Assembly (NCBI RefSeq): GCF_020715565.1
Contig: NZ_CP085839.1
Location: 1,364,001-1,428,000, forward strand
Source: Nocardioides sp. Kera G14
Lineage (GTDB): Bacteria > Actinomycetota > Actinomycetes > Propionibacteriales > Nocardioidaceae
Length of the DNA stretch: 64,000 nucleotides
Direction: 5' to 3'
Position 1 is the stretch's first letter. The number at the start of each line of letters is the position of its first letter. The notes beneath the pieces are model-generated. The model had not been told where the DNA came from. It did not search any database and was given only the letters and a program-made list of their open reading frames with translations. The position numbers were made by a program, and so were the translations under genes. This document shows, piece after piece, positions 1 through 8,705 of this stretch.

Positions 1-2001
1 CTTCGTGCGGGTGTGGAAGTGGTAGAGCGTGCGGCCGGTGATCAGCCGGAACGGGAACTCCTCGGACGGCGGCTCGTGCGGCGGCAGGTACTCCGCGGCC
101 TTGATGACGGCTTTGCCCTGCGGGTTGAGCGCCTTGTACTCGGTCGGCTCGACCGGCGCGCCGGTGACGAGGTCGCGACCGTAGCTCTCGCACTGGTCAG
201 GGTGCGACCAGAAGGCGCCGTCGACATAGATGTGCTCGGTGCCGTCGGGATGCTCGTCGTTGCACGGCCACTGGATGCCGCTGCCACCGCGCAGCTTGTC
301 GTAGCTCAGGCCGCTGTAGTCGCACGGTCTGCCGCGACTGCACTCCTTCCAGCCCTCGAAGGCGCCCTCGGCGTCGCTCCACTTCACCAGCGGGGCGCCG
401 TCCTTGTCGCGGAGGTCGAGTCGGTGGGCGTAGTCGATCAGGATGTCGAGGTCGGCCCGCGCCTGCCCGGGCGGCTCGACCGCCTTCTCCGACAGGTGCA
501 CGGTCCGGTCGGCGTTGGTGAAGGTGCCGGTCTTCTCGCCCCACGTGGCCGCCGGCAGGACGACGTCGGCGAGCTGTGCGGTCTCGGTGAGGAAGAGGTC
601 CTGCACGACCAGGAAGAGTCGCTCCTGCCCGAGGATCGAGCGGATCCGTCGCAGCTCCGGGAGGGACACCGCCGGATTGGTCCCCGTCACGTAGAGGAAG
701 CGGATCGAGCCGTCCTCGACGTACCGCAGGATCTGCATGAGGTGGGTTGGCGAGCTGTAGTGGGGGATCTGCATCGGGTCGATGTTCCAGACCTTCGCGA
801 GCTCCTTGACGTGCTCCTCGTTGGCCCAGTTGCGGAAGGCCGGCAGGTCGCCGTCGGCGCCGCACTCGCGGGTGTTCTGCGCCGTGGGCTGGCCGTTCAT
901 CTGCAGGATGCCGCACCCGGGACGGCCGAGCATGCCGCGCAGGATGTGGATGTTGTTGACCTGGACGGCGGCCGCGGTGGCCTGGTGGGACTGGTAGAAG
1001 CCCTGCAGCACGGTCGACATGAGTCGCTCGGCGGAGCCGATGACCTCGGCAGCGCGCCGGATGTCGTCGGCCGGGACGTCGCAGACGTCGGCGGCCCGCT
1101 CGACCGTGTGGCCGTCGAGCATCTTCTGCAGCTCGGCGAAGCCCACCGCGTGCGCCTCGACGTAGTCGTGATCAACCCGGCCGTGGTCGAGGAGCTCCCG
1201 CAGGAGCGCATTCATCAGCATGACGTTGGTGCCCGGTCGGGGTGCGAGGTGGACGTCGGCGTGCCGGGCGACCATCGTCTCGCGTGGGTCCACGCACACG
1301 ATGCGCGGAGGGTTGGGACCGGCGAGCCGGTCGAGGATGCGGGTCCACAGGACCGTCTGGGTCTCGGCCACGTTGTGGCCGTAGAGGCAGATCGTGTCGG
1401 CATGGTCGATGTCGGTGTAGCTGCCCGGCTGGCCGTCGCTGGCGAAGGACTCCTTGAGCGCGGCGGCGGCCGTCGCGGTGCAGAGCCGGGTGTTGCCGTC
1501 GACGTGGTTGGTGCCGATGCCGCCGTGGGCGATCAGGCCGAGCGTGTAGTACTCCTCGAGGAAGAGCTGGCCAGTCGTGTAGAAGCCGACCGAGCTCGGA
1601 CCGCGCTCGGCGAGCAGCTCCTTGGTCCGGCCTGCGACGGCCGCCATCGCGGTCTCCCAGTCGGTCTCGACCAGCTGGCCGTCGCGGCGGATCAGTGGCG
1701 TGGTGAGCCGGTCGGGGGAGTTGTTGGCCTGCCAGCCGTAGAGGTCCTTGGGGCCCAGTCGCCCGTGGTTGACCCGGTCGACCCCACGGCCGCGTACGCC
1801 GACGATGCGCTCGTCCTTCACCGCGATGTCGAGCGCGTCGCCGTTGGAGTGCAGCAGCGAGGCGGACTGCACCCACCGGTCGACGTCGTCCGGGTCGACC
1901 CCGTCGGCGAGATGGGAGTCCACCCGGATCGGCCACGCCTCGCCGGCGGCGTACGGAGTGCGGGTTCCCCAGGGCGCGGCGATGCGGTCGGTCGTGGCCA
2001 T
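1..2001 (-). CDS. Molybdopterin oxidoreductase catalytic subunit (5' part, runs off the window)
   Basis: The reading frame is open from ATG at 2001 to the window edge (667 codons, no stop), so the C-terminus is missing. The protein resembles bis-MGD enzymes of the formate dehydrogenase / assimilatory nitrate reductase type, with the usual N-terminal motif region followed by the cofactor-binding stretches (for example VTGTNPAVS and PRPGTN). The N-terminal cluster motif, normally CxxCxxxC plus a later GRLCPKG, reads S48-LL-H51-SNG-D55 and GRLGPKD here, so all four cysteine ligands are absent. It probably acts as a cytoplasmic Mo/W oxidoreductase without the proximal FeS cluster. The substrate cannot be told. 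The next gene upstream on this strand is an unrelated methyltransferase. Confidence 0.85.
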   Translation of the reverse strand, partial: MATTDRIAAPWGTRTPYAAGEAWPIRVDSHLADGVDPDDVDRWVQSASLLHSNGDALDIAVKDERIVGVRGRGVDRVNHGRLGPKDLYGWQANNSPDRLTTPLIRRDGQLVETDWETAMAAVAGRTKELLAERGPSSVGFYTTGQLFLEEYYTLGLIAHGGIGTNHVDGNTRLCTATAAAALKESFASDGQPGSYTDIDHADTICLYGHNVAETQTVLWTRILDRLAGPNPPRIVCVDPRETMVARHADVHLAPRPGTNVMLMNALLRELLDHGRVDHDYVEAHAVGFAELQKMLDGHTVERAADVCDVPADDIRRAAEVIGSAERLMSTVLQGFYQSHQATAAAVQVNNIHILRGMLGRPGCGILQMNGQPTAQNTRECGADGDLPAFRNWANEEHVKELAKVWNIDPMQIPHYSSPTHLMQILRYVEDGSIRFLYVTGTNPAVSLPELRRIRSILGQERLFLVVQDLFLTETAQLADVVLPAATWGEKTGTFTNADRTVHLSEKAVEPPGQARADLDILIDYAHRLDLRDKDGAPLVKWSDAEGAFEGWKECSRGRPCDYSGLSYDKLRGGSGIQWPCNDEHPDGTEHIYVDGAFWSHPDQCESYGRDLVTGAPVEPTEYKALNPQGKAVIKAAEYLPPHEPPSEEFPFRLITGRTLYHFHTRTK

Positions 2002-2029
2002 GGAGGTGGGGTACCTCACACGGGAGGAT

Positions 2030-2626
2030 TCATTCTCGCTGAATGTGGACCAGCTCGCCCCGGTCCCCGAACCAGCGGGTCTCGAGGACGACCAGGCCCG
2101 GATGGGCGAGGTCATCGGACTGGCCGGGACCCACCTGCAGGACCGCGTGCCCCTCGGGCGAGAGATGCGCGGCGATCAGGTCGAGACACGTGCGCACGAG
2201 GGCGAGCCCGTCGGGCCCGCCGTCGATCGCGTGCTCGGGGTCTTCCGCGAACCCGGCGACGGAGTCGCTGGGCACCCACGGCGGATCGGCGAGGATCACG
2301 TCGAAGCGCTCGTCCGGCGCAAGGGACGTCTCCAGGTCCCCGCACCTGACCTCGACGCGCTCCGAGAGCCCGGCGTCCGCTGCGTTCTTCCGCGCGTAGT
2401 CGCACGCGTCGGCCGAGGAGTCGACCATCACGAGCTCCGCCGAGGTCCGCAGGGCCAGCGCCAGGCCGATGTGCCCGACGCCGCTGCACAGCTCGAGCAC
2501 CGGTCCGCGCGGAGTGCGGTCCCAGAGCGAGGCGCCCCACTCCGACTGCTCGATCGTCCACGCGCGCGGCGCGAGGACGGATCCGTCGTACGCGATGGTC
2601 AACGGGCCGTACGACGTCGTGGGCAT
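2030..2626 (-). CDS. Class I SAM-dependent methyltransferase (PrmC/RsmC-like fold)
   Basis: A 198-residue protein with a Rossmann methyltransferase core. The SAM-binding glycine motif ELCSGVGHIG lies near residue 45, an acidic VMVDSS follows strand 2, and the substrate-loop motif ADPPW resembles the NPPY/F of N-methyltransferases acting on glutamine or nucleobases. The ATG at 2626 gives a compact product that starts just before the first strand; an open frame continues upstream but has no family similarity. The target is not evident: HemK/PrmC, RsmC and small-molecule enzymes share this architecture. It lies 28 bp upstream of the molybdopterin gene on the same strand. Confidence 0.75.
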   Translation of the reverse strand: MPTTSYGPLTIAYDGSVLAPRAWTIEQSEWGASLWDRTPRGPVLELCSGVGHIGLALALRTSAELVMVDSSADACDYARKNAADAGLSERVEVRCGDLETSLAPDERFDVILADPPWVPSDSVAGFAEDPEHAIDGGPDGLALVRTCLDLIAAHLSPEGHAVLQVGPGQSDDLAHPGLVVLETRWFGDRGELVHIQRE

Positions 2627-2642
2627 GGCCGAGTGATACCCG

Positions 2643-2972
2643 TCAGCACGCCACACATGTCCGCGCCGTCGGACGAACCTCCAGCCTCGCCGGGTCGATC
2701 GGCCGGCCGCACCGCTCGCAGACCCCATAGGTCCCGGCATCGACCCGTGAGAGGGCCGCGTCGAGCTCCTCGATCTGGGTGCGCGCCTGGGCCACCAGCG
2801 TCGCCACGTGCGAGCGCTCGAAGGCGATCGTCGCGCCCTCCGGATCATGCTCGTCGTCGGCGTTGGTGTCGCGCGAGGCGTCGACGATCTCGCGGAAGTC
2901 GCCGGTCAGCTCCGCGAGCCGACGTACGGTCCGAGCGCGCTCGGCGAGGAGACGGTCGCGGGTCGGGTCCAT
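2643..2972 (-). CDS. DksA/TraR-family C4 zinc-finger protein
   Basis: A 109-residue protein: an N-terminal helical hairpin of about 70 residues rich in Arg, Glu and Ala, then the zinc finger CERCGRPI...CVAC (CxxC-x17-CxxC type) at the C-terminus. This matches actinobacterial TraR/DksA-type proteins, which bind the RNA polymerase secondary channel or act as small regulators. The ATG at 2972 (MDPTRDRL) is chosen because it starts the helical hairpin; the open frame upstream encodes nothing recognisable. It sits 10 bp after the membrane protein gene on the same strand and may share its transcript. Confidence 0.8.
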   Translation of the reverse strand: MDPTRDRLLAERARTVRRLAELTGDFREIVDASRDTNADDEHDPEGATIAFERSHVATLVAQARTQIEELDAALSRVDAGTYGVCERCGRPIDPARLEVRPTARTCVAC

Positions 2973-2982
2973 CCGACCAGTC

Positions 2983-3618
2983 TTACGCGGCGGTGTAGCG
3001 CCCCGGCCGGTGGTTGAAGGCGAGCACCAGGTTGAGCACGACGGCGCCGCCCGCCGAGATGAGTACGTCGACCGGCGAGGCCGTCGCCAGCGAGCAGAGC
3101 ACCACGGCGACATCGAGACCCATCTGCACATAACCGGCCCGCAGCCCGAGGCGCTCCTGCAGCAGCAGGCAGACGATGTTGAAGCCACCGAGGCTCGAGC
3201 GGTGCCGGAAGAGGATCAGGATGGCGATGCCGCAGAGCAGGTTGCCGACGAGCGCGGAGTACCAGGTGGCGAGGTGCATGTCGGGCAGCAGCGCGGTGTG
3301 CACGAGCGAGAAGACCGACACGAGCGCGACGCATCCGACGGTCCGCAGCGCGAAGTTCCAGCCCAAGGTGTGGATCGCGAGCGCGATGAAGGGCAGGTTG
3401 ACGGCACTGAAGATGACCGCGAACGGCACCGGCAGCAGGTAGCTCAGCAACAGTGAGAGGCCGGCGGTCCCGCCGGTGACGATGCCGCTGCCATGGAGCA
3501 GCGCGAGGCCCAGCGCGCTGACGAACGGGCCGGTCAGCAGGCCGAGGGCGTCCTCGGCGGGCGTGTGCCGCAGCGGCGCCGGCGTCACCGGGCGCAGCGG
3601 AGTCACGACGGTGGTCAT
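2983..3618 (-). CDS. YitT/YczE-family integral membrane protein
   Basis: A 211-residue protein with five to six hydrophobic segments and the glycine-rich motif HGSGIVTGGTAG in the first membrane segments, typical of the YitT (DUF161) family. A second SLGGFNIVCLLLQ motif suggests the internal duplication common to that family. The function of these proteins is not established; a transport role is usually assumed. Its ATG overlaps the stop of the upstream aminotransferase by 4 nt (ATGA), so the two are translationally coupled. Confidence 0.75.
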   Translation of the reverse strand: MTTVVTPLRPVTPAPLRHTPAEDALGLLTGPFVSALGLALLHGSGIVTGGTAGLSLLLSYLLPVPFAVIFSAVNLPFIALAIHTLGWNFALRTVGCVALVSVFSLVHTALLPDMHLATWYSALVGNLLCGIAILILFRHRSSLGGFNIVCLLLQERLGLRAGYVQMGLDVAVVLCSLATASPVDVLISAGGAVVLNLVLAFNHRPGRYTAA

Positions 3619-4688
3619 GCCAGCGCCCCGACCGGTGCGAGGACGGCGAGCGCGCGATCGTTGGCGACCCGGTCGGCGATGGTGATCCGGATCCCATCGC
3701 CGGCATAGCCGCGTACCAGGACGTCGGCGTGGTCGAACGACTCCATCAGGTGCTCCCGTCGCTCGTCGGAGCAGCGGAGCCAGACGAAGTTGGCCTGCGA
3801 GTCGGGCGTCTCCCATCCCAACTCCCGGAGGCGCGCGATCATGCGCTCGCGCTCCGCCCTCACCTCGCGCACGCGCCGCTCCATCTCGTCGACCGCGGCG
3901 AGTGAGGCGAGCGCCGCGCTCTGGGCGAGGTCCGTCACGGCGAAGGTCAGCATCGTGCGTCGGACCGCCTCGGCGATCTCAGGGCGTGCCACCGCATAGC
4001 CCACCCGGAGTCCGGCGAGACCGTGTGCCTTGGAGAAGGTGCGGACGAGGCAGACGTTGGGATGCCGGCGGAGGAGTTCGAGCCCGTCGAAGCCGGAGTC
4101 GTCGTATTCGACATACGCCTCGTCGATCGCGACGAGCACGTGCTGTGGGACCCGGGCGAGGAGGTCGTCGACCTCAGCCGTCGTCAGTGCCACGCCGGTC
4201 GGGTTGTTCGGGGTGCAGAGCAGGATGAGTCGGGTGCGGTCCGTGACCGCCGCGGCCATCGCAGCCAGGTCGTGCCGCTCACCCGCCAGCGGTACGCCGA
4301 CGGCGACTGCTCCGGCGAGGCGCACCAGGATCGGGTAGGCCTCGAAGGAGCGCCACGCGTGGATCACCTCGTCGCCCGGCTCGCACAGTGCGGTGAGGAG
4401 CTGTTGCAGCACGCCGCTGCTGCCCGGCCCGATCGCGACCTCGTCCGTGCCCGCTCCGACGTGCTTCGCGATCGCGGCACGCAGCTCGAGGCCCTGCGGG
4501 TCGGGGTAGCGGTTGACCCGCGCCGCGCCCTGGGAGATCGCGTCGACCACGGCGGGGAGCGGCGCGAAGTGGCTCTCGTTGGAGGCCAGCGCGGCCACCT
4601 CGGCGCCCGCGGCACGGCGCCCGGCGACGTACGCGGGAAGCTGGCTGAGGAGGGAGCGGGGGACCGGGCCGGGGAGAGTCGGGGTCAT
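3615..4688 (-). CDS. Histidinol-phosphate / aromatic amino acid aminotransferase
   Basis: A 357-residue fold-type I PLP enzyme with the HisC subfamily pattern: ASNESHFAP near the N-terminus, TPNNPTG for substrate and PLP contacts, DEAYVEY with the PLP-ring aspartate, and RTFSKAHGLAGLRVGY with the Schiff-base lysine. HisC-like enzymes transaminate imidazole-acetol phosphate or aromatic 2-oxo acids. With no his genes around and a divergent Lrp/AsnC regulator next door, an aromatic amino acid transaminase role is more likely than histidine biosynthesis; this is inference from context. The ATG at 4688 precedes the conserved start. Confidence 0.85.
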   Translation of the reverse strand: MTPTLPGPVPRSLLSQLPAYVAGRRAAGAEVAALASNESHFAPLPAVVDAISQGAARVNRYPDPQGLELRAAIAKHVGAGTDEVAIGPGSSGVLQQLLTALCEPGDEVIHAWRSFEAYPILVRLAGAVAVGVPLAGERHDLAAMAAAVTDRTRLILLCTPNNPTGVALTTAEVDDLLARVPQHVLVAIDEAYVEYDDSGFDGLELLRRHPNVCLVRTFSKAHGLAGLRVGYAVARPEIAEAVRRTMLTFAVTDLAQSAALASLAAVDEMERRVREVRAERERMIARLRELGWETPDSQANFVWLRCSDERREHLMESFDHADVLVRGYAGDGIRITIADRVANDRALAVLAPVGALA

Positions 4689-4724
4689 GCCTCCATGCTG
4701 AGGACCCGGGACCGGTCTGCACAA

Positions 4725-4787
4725 CCAAGACACCTTTCGCTTGGCAGATCGTCGCCACATGCGCGGGGACAGGGGCAGAATGCCAAG
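4725..4787. promoter_or_regulatory. Repeated CTTGG half-sites between the aminotransferase and lrp genes
   Basis: Three copies of a CTTGG-type half-site lie in the 100-bp divergent intergenic region: CCAAG at 4725-4729, CTTGGCA at 4740-4746 and TGCCAAG at 4781-4787. The last two form a 7-bp inverted repeat. Lrp/AsnC octamers typically bind several spaced half-sites in front of their own gene and a divergent target, so this is a candidate operator controlling both genes. Binding is inferred. Confidence 0.4.
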
Positions 4788-4788
4788 C

Positions 4789-5259
4789 ATGATCCGCCTT
4801 GACCCGCTCGACGCCCAGATCCTGCTGGCGCTCGATGACGAGCCGGACGCCGCACTCCTCGCCGTCGCCAAACGCCTCGGGGTCTCGCGCAACACCGTCC
4901 ATGCGCGCCTGCGCCGCATGGAGGCCGAGGGTCTCTTCCTCGGCTTCAGTCAGCGGGTGTCGCTGACGACGCTGGGCCATCCGCTGATCGCGTTCATCTC
5001 CCTGCAGATCGACCAGGCGCTCAGCGAGAGCGCGGAGGCGGCGCTGGTGGAGATCCCCGAGGTCGTCGAGATCCACGCGACGACCGGCGATGCCGACCTG
5101 CTCGTGACCGTGGCGGCACAGGACGCCGACGACCTCTACCGGATCACCAACGCGATCGTCCGCACGCCGGGCGTCGCCCGCTCGAGCACCGCCGTCTCAC
5201 TGTCACAGCCGCTGCCACGGCGGACGAGGTCGCTCATCGCGCGCCTGGCCACCCCTTAG
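4789..5259 (+). CDS. Lrp/AsnC-family transcriptional regulator
   Basis: A 156-residue protein: an N-terminal winged helix-turn-helix (LDAQILLALDD...LGVSRNTVHARLRRME, residues about 5-48) followed by an AsnC/RAM ligand-binding domain (VEIHATTGDADLLVTVAA). The ATG at 4789 lies about 10 nt after an AGGGGCAG Shine-Dalgarno-like stretch and is preferred over the in-frame ATG at 4780. It is divergent from the aminotransferase gene and probably senses an amino acid and regulates it. Its last codons overlap the convergent ThDP enzyme gene by 4 nt. Confidence 0.88.
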   Translation: MIRLDPLDAQILLALDDEPDAALLAVAKRLGVSRNTVHARLRRMEAEGLFLGFSQRVSLTTLGHPLIAFISLQIDQALSESAEAALVEIPEVVEIHATTGDADLLVTVAAQDADDLYRITNAIVRTPGVARSSTAVSLSQPLPRRTRSLIARLATP

Positions 5260-7028
5260 CTCTCCTGTCCAGCCTGGTCCTCGAGCAACGAGCGCGCGTG
5301 CTCGTTGCCCTCCTGATCCAGCGCGCGGTGGAAGCTGTCGAGCTTCTGCTCGCCCGCCGGAAACGGCGGCAACAGGGGCACGTCGGGATCGACGACGGCC
5401 TCGAGGACGACCGGACGAACAGCGCTGAGCGCCCGGTCCCACGCCGCCTCGACATCGTCGCCGGCCTCCACACGGATGCCGGTCATGCCCAGGAGCTCGG
5501 CGTACCCCGCATAGGGGAAGTCGGGGAGCGACTGGCTGACGTCGTACCGCGGGTCGCCCTCGGTCTCCCGCTGCTCCCACGTCACCTCGGCGAGGTCACG
5601 GTTGTTGAGCACGAGCACGACGAACCGCGGGTCGGCCCAGTCCTTCCAGCGCGAGGAGACGGTGATCAGCTCGGCGACGCCGTTCATCTGCATGCCGCCG
5701 TCGCCGACGAGGGCGACGACCGGGCGGTCCGGCGACGCCAGCTTGGCGGCCAAGCCGTAGGGGAGCCCGGAGCCCATCGAGGCGAGCGTGGAGGAGAGAT
5801 GCGCCTGCACTCCTTGCGGGAGGGTCAGGTGCCGGGCGTACCAGTAGACGACCGAGCCGACATCGATGCTCAGCTGCGCGTCGGCCGGCAGACGTGGAGT
5901 CAGCGTCCGGACGACGTGCTCCGGACTGAGCGGCGTGGCTGCGACCGCCCGCTCCGAGGCGATGCGGTGCCACCGTTCGACCTGGTCGACGACGTTCGCC
6001 CGCCACGTCGGGTCGGTCTTCTCCTCGAGTAGGGGGAGGAGCGCAGTCAGGGTCTCGGAGGCGTCACCCACGAGGCCGACCTCGACCGGATAGCGGTTGC
6101 CGAGGTGTCGGCCGTCGAGGTCGATCTGGACGGCCCGGGCCTGCCCCGGCTCGGGGTAGAACTCGGTCCACGGGTCGTTGGTGCCGATCATGAGGAGGGT
6201 GTCGCAGTGCTCCATCAACCACCCGGAGGCGGTGGTGCCGAGGTGGCCCATGACACCGCAACTGTAGGGCAGCGTCTCGTCCCACCACGGCTTGCCGAGC
6301 AGGCTCGTCACCACCCCCGCTCCGAGCCGATCGGCCACCTCCTGCACGAGCGGCCCGACGTCTCGCGCACCTTGGCCGAGCATGATCGCGACCCGGTCGC
6401 CGGCGTTCAGGACTGCGGCAGCCTCGGCGAGGTCGTCGTCGGCAGGGAGGACGCGCGGTGCGCGCCACTGGGGTGCGGTCGGGACGACGCCGTGCTCGTG
6501 CGGCGGCACCTCCGGTGCCGGCTCGACCTGTACGTCGTGGGGGAGCACGACGACGCAGGGCGACCGCGTCGCGAGGGCGGTCCGGAACGCTCTGTCGACG
6601 ACCATCCCGGCCTGCTCGGGAGCCAGCACGGTCTGGCAGTACTGGGCCGCGACGTCCTTGAACAGCGCGGGCAGGTCGATCTCCTGCTGGTACTCCGAGC
6701 CCAACGCGGTGGTCGCCTGCTGGCCGACGATCGCGACGACCGGCTGGTGGTCGAGCTTGGCGTCGTAGAGGCCGTTGAGCAGGTGGACTGCGCCGGGGCC
6801 CTGCGTGCTGGTGACCACGCCGACGCCGCCGGTGTACTTCGCATGGCCGACCGCCATCAGCGCGGCGTTCTCCTCGTGCCGCGCCTGGACGAACGCCGGG
6901 TCGCCCTCCGCGCGTCGCAGCGCGCCCATCAGGCCGTTGATGCCGTCGCCCGAATAGCCGAAGACGCGGTGCACGCCCCACGCCCGCAGTCGTTCGACGA
7001 CCAGGTCCGCCACGAGTCGCTCAGTCAT
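5256..7028 (-). CDS. Thiamine-diphosphate enzyme, pyruvate oxidase/acetolactate synthase-like
   Basis: A 590-residue ThDP enzyme with the three-domain POX/ALS layout: an N-terminal PYR domain (GYSGDGINGLMGAL, catalytic Glu in ARHEENAALMAVGHAKYTG), a central DHS-like domain and a C-terminal PP domain with the ThDP/Mg motif VALVGDGGMQMN...LNN. Such proteins (PoxB-like, 'thiamine pyrophosphate-requiring') decarboxylate pyruvate to acetate or transfer the acetaldehyde unit. No small ALS subunit gene is adjacent, which favours pyruvate oxidase or dehydrogenase. It is monocistronic and convergent with lrp (4-nt overlap). Confidence 0.85.
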   Translation of the reverse strand: MTERLVADLVVERLRAWGVHRVFGYSGDGINGLMGALRRAEGDPAFVQARHEENAALMAVGHAKYTGGVGVVTSTQGPGAVHLLNGLYDAKLDHQPVVAIVGQQATTALGSEYQQEIDLPALFKDVAAQYCQTVLAPEQAGMVVDRAFRTALATRSPCVVVLPHDVQVEPAPEVPPHEHGVVPTAPQWRAPRVLPADDDLAEAAAVLNAGDRVAIMLGQGARDVGPLVQEVADRLGAGVVTSLLGKPWWDETLPYSCGVMGHLGTTASGWLMEHCDTLLMIGTNDPWTEFYPEPGQARAVQIDLDGRHLGNRYPVEVGLVGDASETLTALLPLLEEKTDPTWRANVVDQVERWHRIASERAVAATPLSPEHVVRTLTPRLPADAQLSIDVGSVVYWYARHLTLPQGVQAHLSSTLASMGSGLPYGLAAKLASPDRPVVALVGDGGMQMNGVAELITVSSRWKDWADPRFVVLVLNNRDLAEVTWEQRETEGDPRYDVSQSLPDFPYAGYAELLGMTGIRVEAGDDVEAAWDRALSAVRPVVLEAVVDPDVPLLPPFPAGEQKLDSFHRALDQEGNEHARSLLEDQAGQES

Positions 7029-7072
7029 ACACGGCCTGTACCCCGCCGTGGTGATCGCAACCGATTCGGCCT

Positions 7073-7996
7073 TCAGGCGCCCAGGTCCGCGGCGTTCATG
7101 CCGGCGAGCGCGTCCTTGACGGCCGGATTCGAGGCGATCATCTCCGAGGCGAACTGGTCACCGGTGATCCGGAACTGCTCGAGGTCGTCGGAGTCGGACG
7201 TCAGGGCGGCGGCGTGCTCGGTCCAACTCTCGGCCGATGCGTCGTCGCTGAACACCCTCGGCAGTCCGGCGAGGACGAGGCGCCCGGCGTGGTTGCCGCC
7301 GATCTCGAAGAAGTCTCCGTGCACCGTGGTCTCCTGATGGGCCAGCCAGGTGATGAAGCCCGAGACGTACTCAGGACCCATGGTGTCGCGCAGTGTCGAG
7401 AGGATGGTCGGATCGGTGTAGGCGTTCTCGGTCATCGGGGTCCAGGCCGTCGGCATGATGGTCGTCACCTGGACGCCGACCCGGTCGCCCTCCATCGCCA
7501 GGGTGTTGCCCAAGCCGAAGAGTGCCGCCTTGGCGGCGCCGTAGGCGCTGGCGCCGGGGTTGGCCAAGAGGCCGGAGGACGAGACGAGGATGACCCGACC
7601 GCTCCCGGAGTCCACCAGATGCGGCCAGGCCGCGTGCAGCATCTCGACGGTTCCCTTGAAGGAGACGTCGAACACCTTCCAGAACTCCTCGAGCGGCTGC
7701 TCGCCGAAGAGGCCGACGCGCAGGATGCCTGCGTTCGCGACGACGATGTCGAGTCGCCCGAAGTTGTCCAGTGCGGTACCGACGATCTCGGAACCACCGG
7801 TGGAGACGTCGTGGGTGTCAACCACTGCCGTACCCCCGGCGTCGGTGATGGCCTTGACCACCGCTTCGGCGTTCGCCTGCACGACATCGTTGACGATCAC
7901 GCGCGCGCCGCGGGCGGCGAGCGTCTTCGCGTGGGCCTCGCCCATGCCTTGGCCCGCACCAGTGACGATCGCTACGCGGCCTTCGAAGTCCAACAT
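7073..7996 (-). CDS. SDR-family NAD(P)-dependent oxidoreductase
   Basis: A 307-residue short-chain dehydrogenase with TGAGQGMGEAHA for the dinucleotide, VANAGI, catalytic Ser in VSSSG and YGAAK for the catalytic Tyr/Lys. It carries roughly 60 extra C-terminal residues beyond a classical 250-residue SDR. The substrate is unknown. It is divergent from a TetR regulator 97 bp away, which is the obvious candidate for its control. Confidence 0.85.
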   Translation of the reverse strand: MLDFEGRVAIVTGAGQGMGEAHAKTLAARGARVIVNDVVQANAEAVVKAITDAGGTAVVDTHDVSTGGSEIVGTALDNFGRLDIVVANAGILRVGLFGEQPLEEFWKVFDVSFKGTVEMLHAAWPHLVDSGSGRVILVSSSGLLANPGASAYGAAKAALFGLGNTLAMEGDRVGVQVTTIMPTAWTPMTENAYTDPTILSTLRDTMGPEYVSGFITWLAHQETTVHGDFFEIGGNHAGRLVLAGLPRVFSDDASAESWTEHAAALTSDSDDLEQFRITGDQFASEMIASNPAVKDALAGMNAADLGA

Positions 7997-8093
7997 TTGC
8001 CCCAGCTCCTCTGCTGTCCTTGGACGGGCACTGGCGCCCGCTCCCTGCTATTATGATACTCCGTCTCACAACCTCGTTCTCCAGGAGGACGCC

Positions 8094-8702
8094 ATGACGG
8101 CACCACGCTCCAGAGGTAATGCCGGTCGCCCTCCGGTCTCGACCCCGGACGCCGTTGAGGAGGTGGCGATGCGGCTGTGGCTCCGCGACGGCTACGAGGC
8201 GGTCTCTGTGGACCAGATCGCCGCCGAGATGGGGATCAGCCGCTCGACCGTGTTCCGCTACTTCCGCACCAAGGCTGCGATCGTGTGGGCCGGATTCGAC
8301 CGTGCCCTGGAGCAGCTGAGCTCGTCGCTGGCGGCGACCGCGGCCGAGGACACGATGGCTGCCATTCGGGCCGCGGTGGGGCAGGCGGTGTACGCCGGGA
8401 CGGATGACCGCGGCGTGTGGTGGGAGCGGTTCGTCCTCTTCGACAGCGTTCCGGCGCTCCGTGCCGAGGCAGCGGACCGGTGGGAACGATGGGTCACGAT
8501 CGTGGCCGCGTTCGTCGCGGGACGAATGGGCGTCGACTCCCTGCACCCTTATCCGATGGCGATCGCCTCAGCGCATCAGGGGGTGTACATCGCGACCTTG
8601 CGCACTTGGGAGGGACGACCCGGCGATCCCGAGCAGCTGCTTGACCGGATGACCGCTTCGATGGAGGCGGTCGGTGAGGCACTGGCCGGGTTACTGGGCT
8701 GA
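8094..8702 (+). CDS. TetR/AcrR-family transcriptional regulator
   Basis: A 202-residue protein with an N-terminal HTH (VSVDQIAAEMGISRSTVFRYFRTKAAI, residues about 35-60) and a helical ligand domain containing WWERFVLFDSVPALR. The ATG at 8094 is preceded by an excellent AGGAGG at 8083-8088. A TATGAT box at 8052-8057 lies inside an imperfect palindrome (TATTATGATA) and could be the promoter and operator. It probably represses itself and the divergent SDR gene. Confidence 0.85.
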   Translation: MTAPRSRGNAGRPPVSTPDAVEEVAMRLWLRDGYEAVSVDQIAAEMGISRSTVFRYFRTKAAIVWAGFDRALEQLSSSLAATAAEDTMAAIRAAVGQAVYAGTDDRGVWWERFVLFDSVPALRAEAADRWERWVTIVAAFVAGRMGVDSLHPYPMAIASAHQGVYIATLRTWEGRPGDPEQLLDRMTASMEAVGEALAGLLG

Positions 8703-8705
8703 GGA

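Noticed and set aside
13-2349. A 778-codon plus-strand open frame at the window start
   Set aside because: Antisense to the molybdopterin oxidoreductase, whose motifs on the minus strand are unmistakable.
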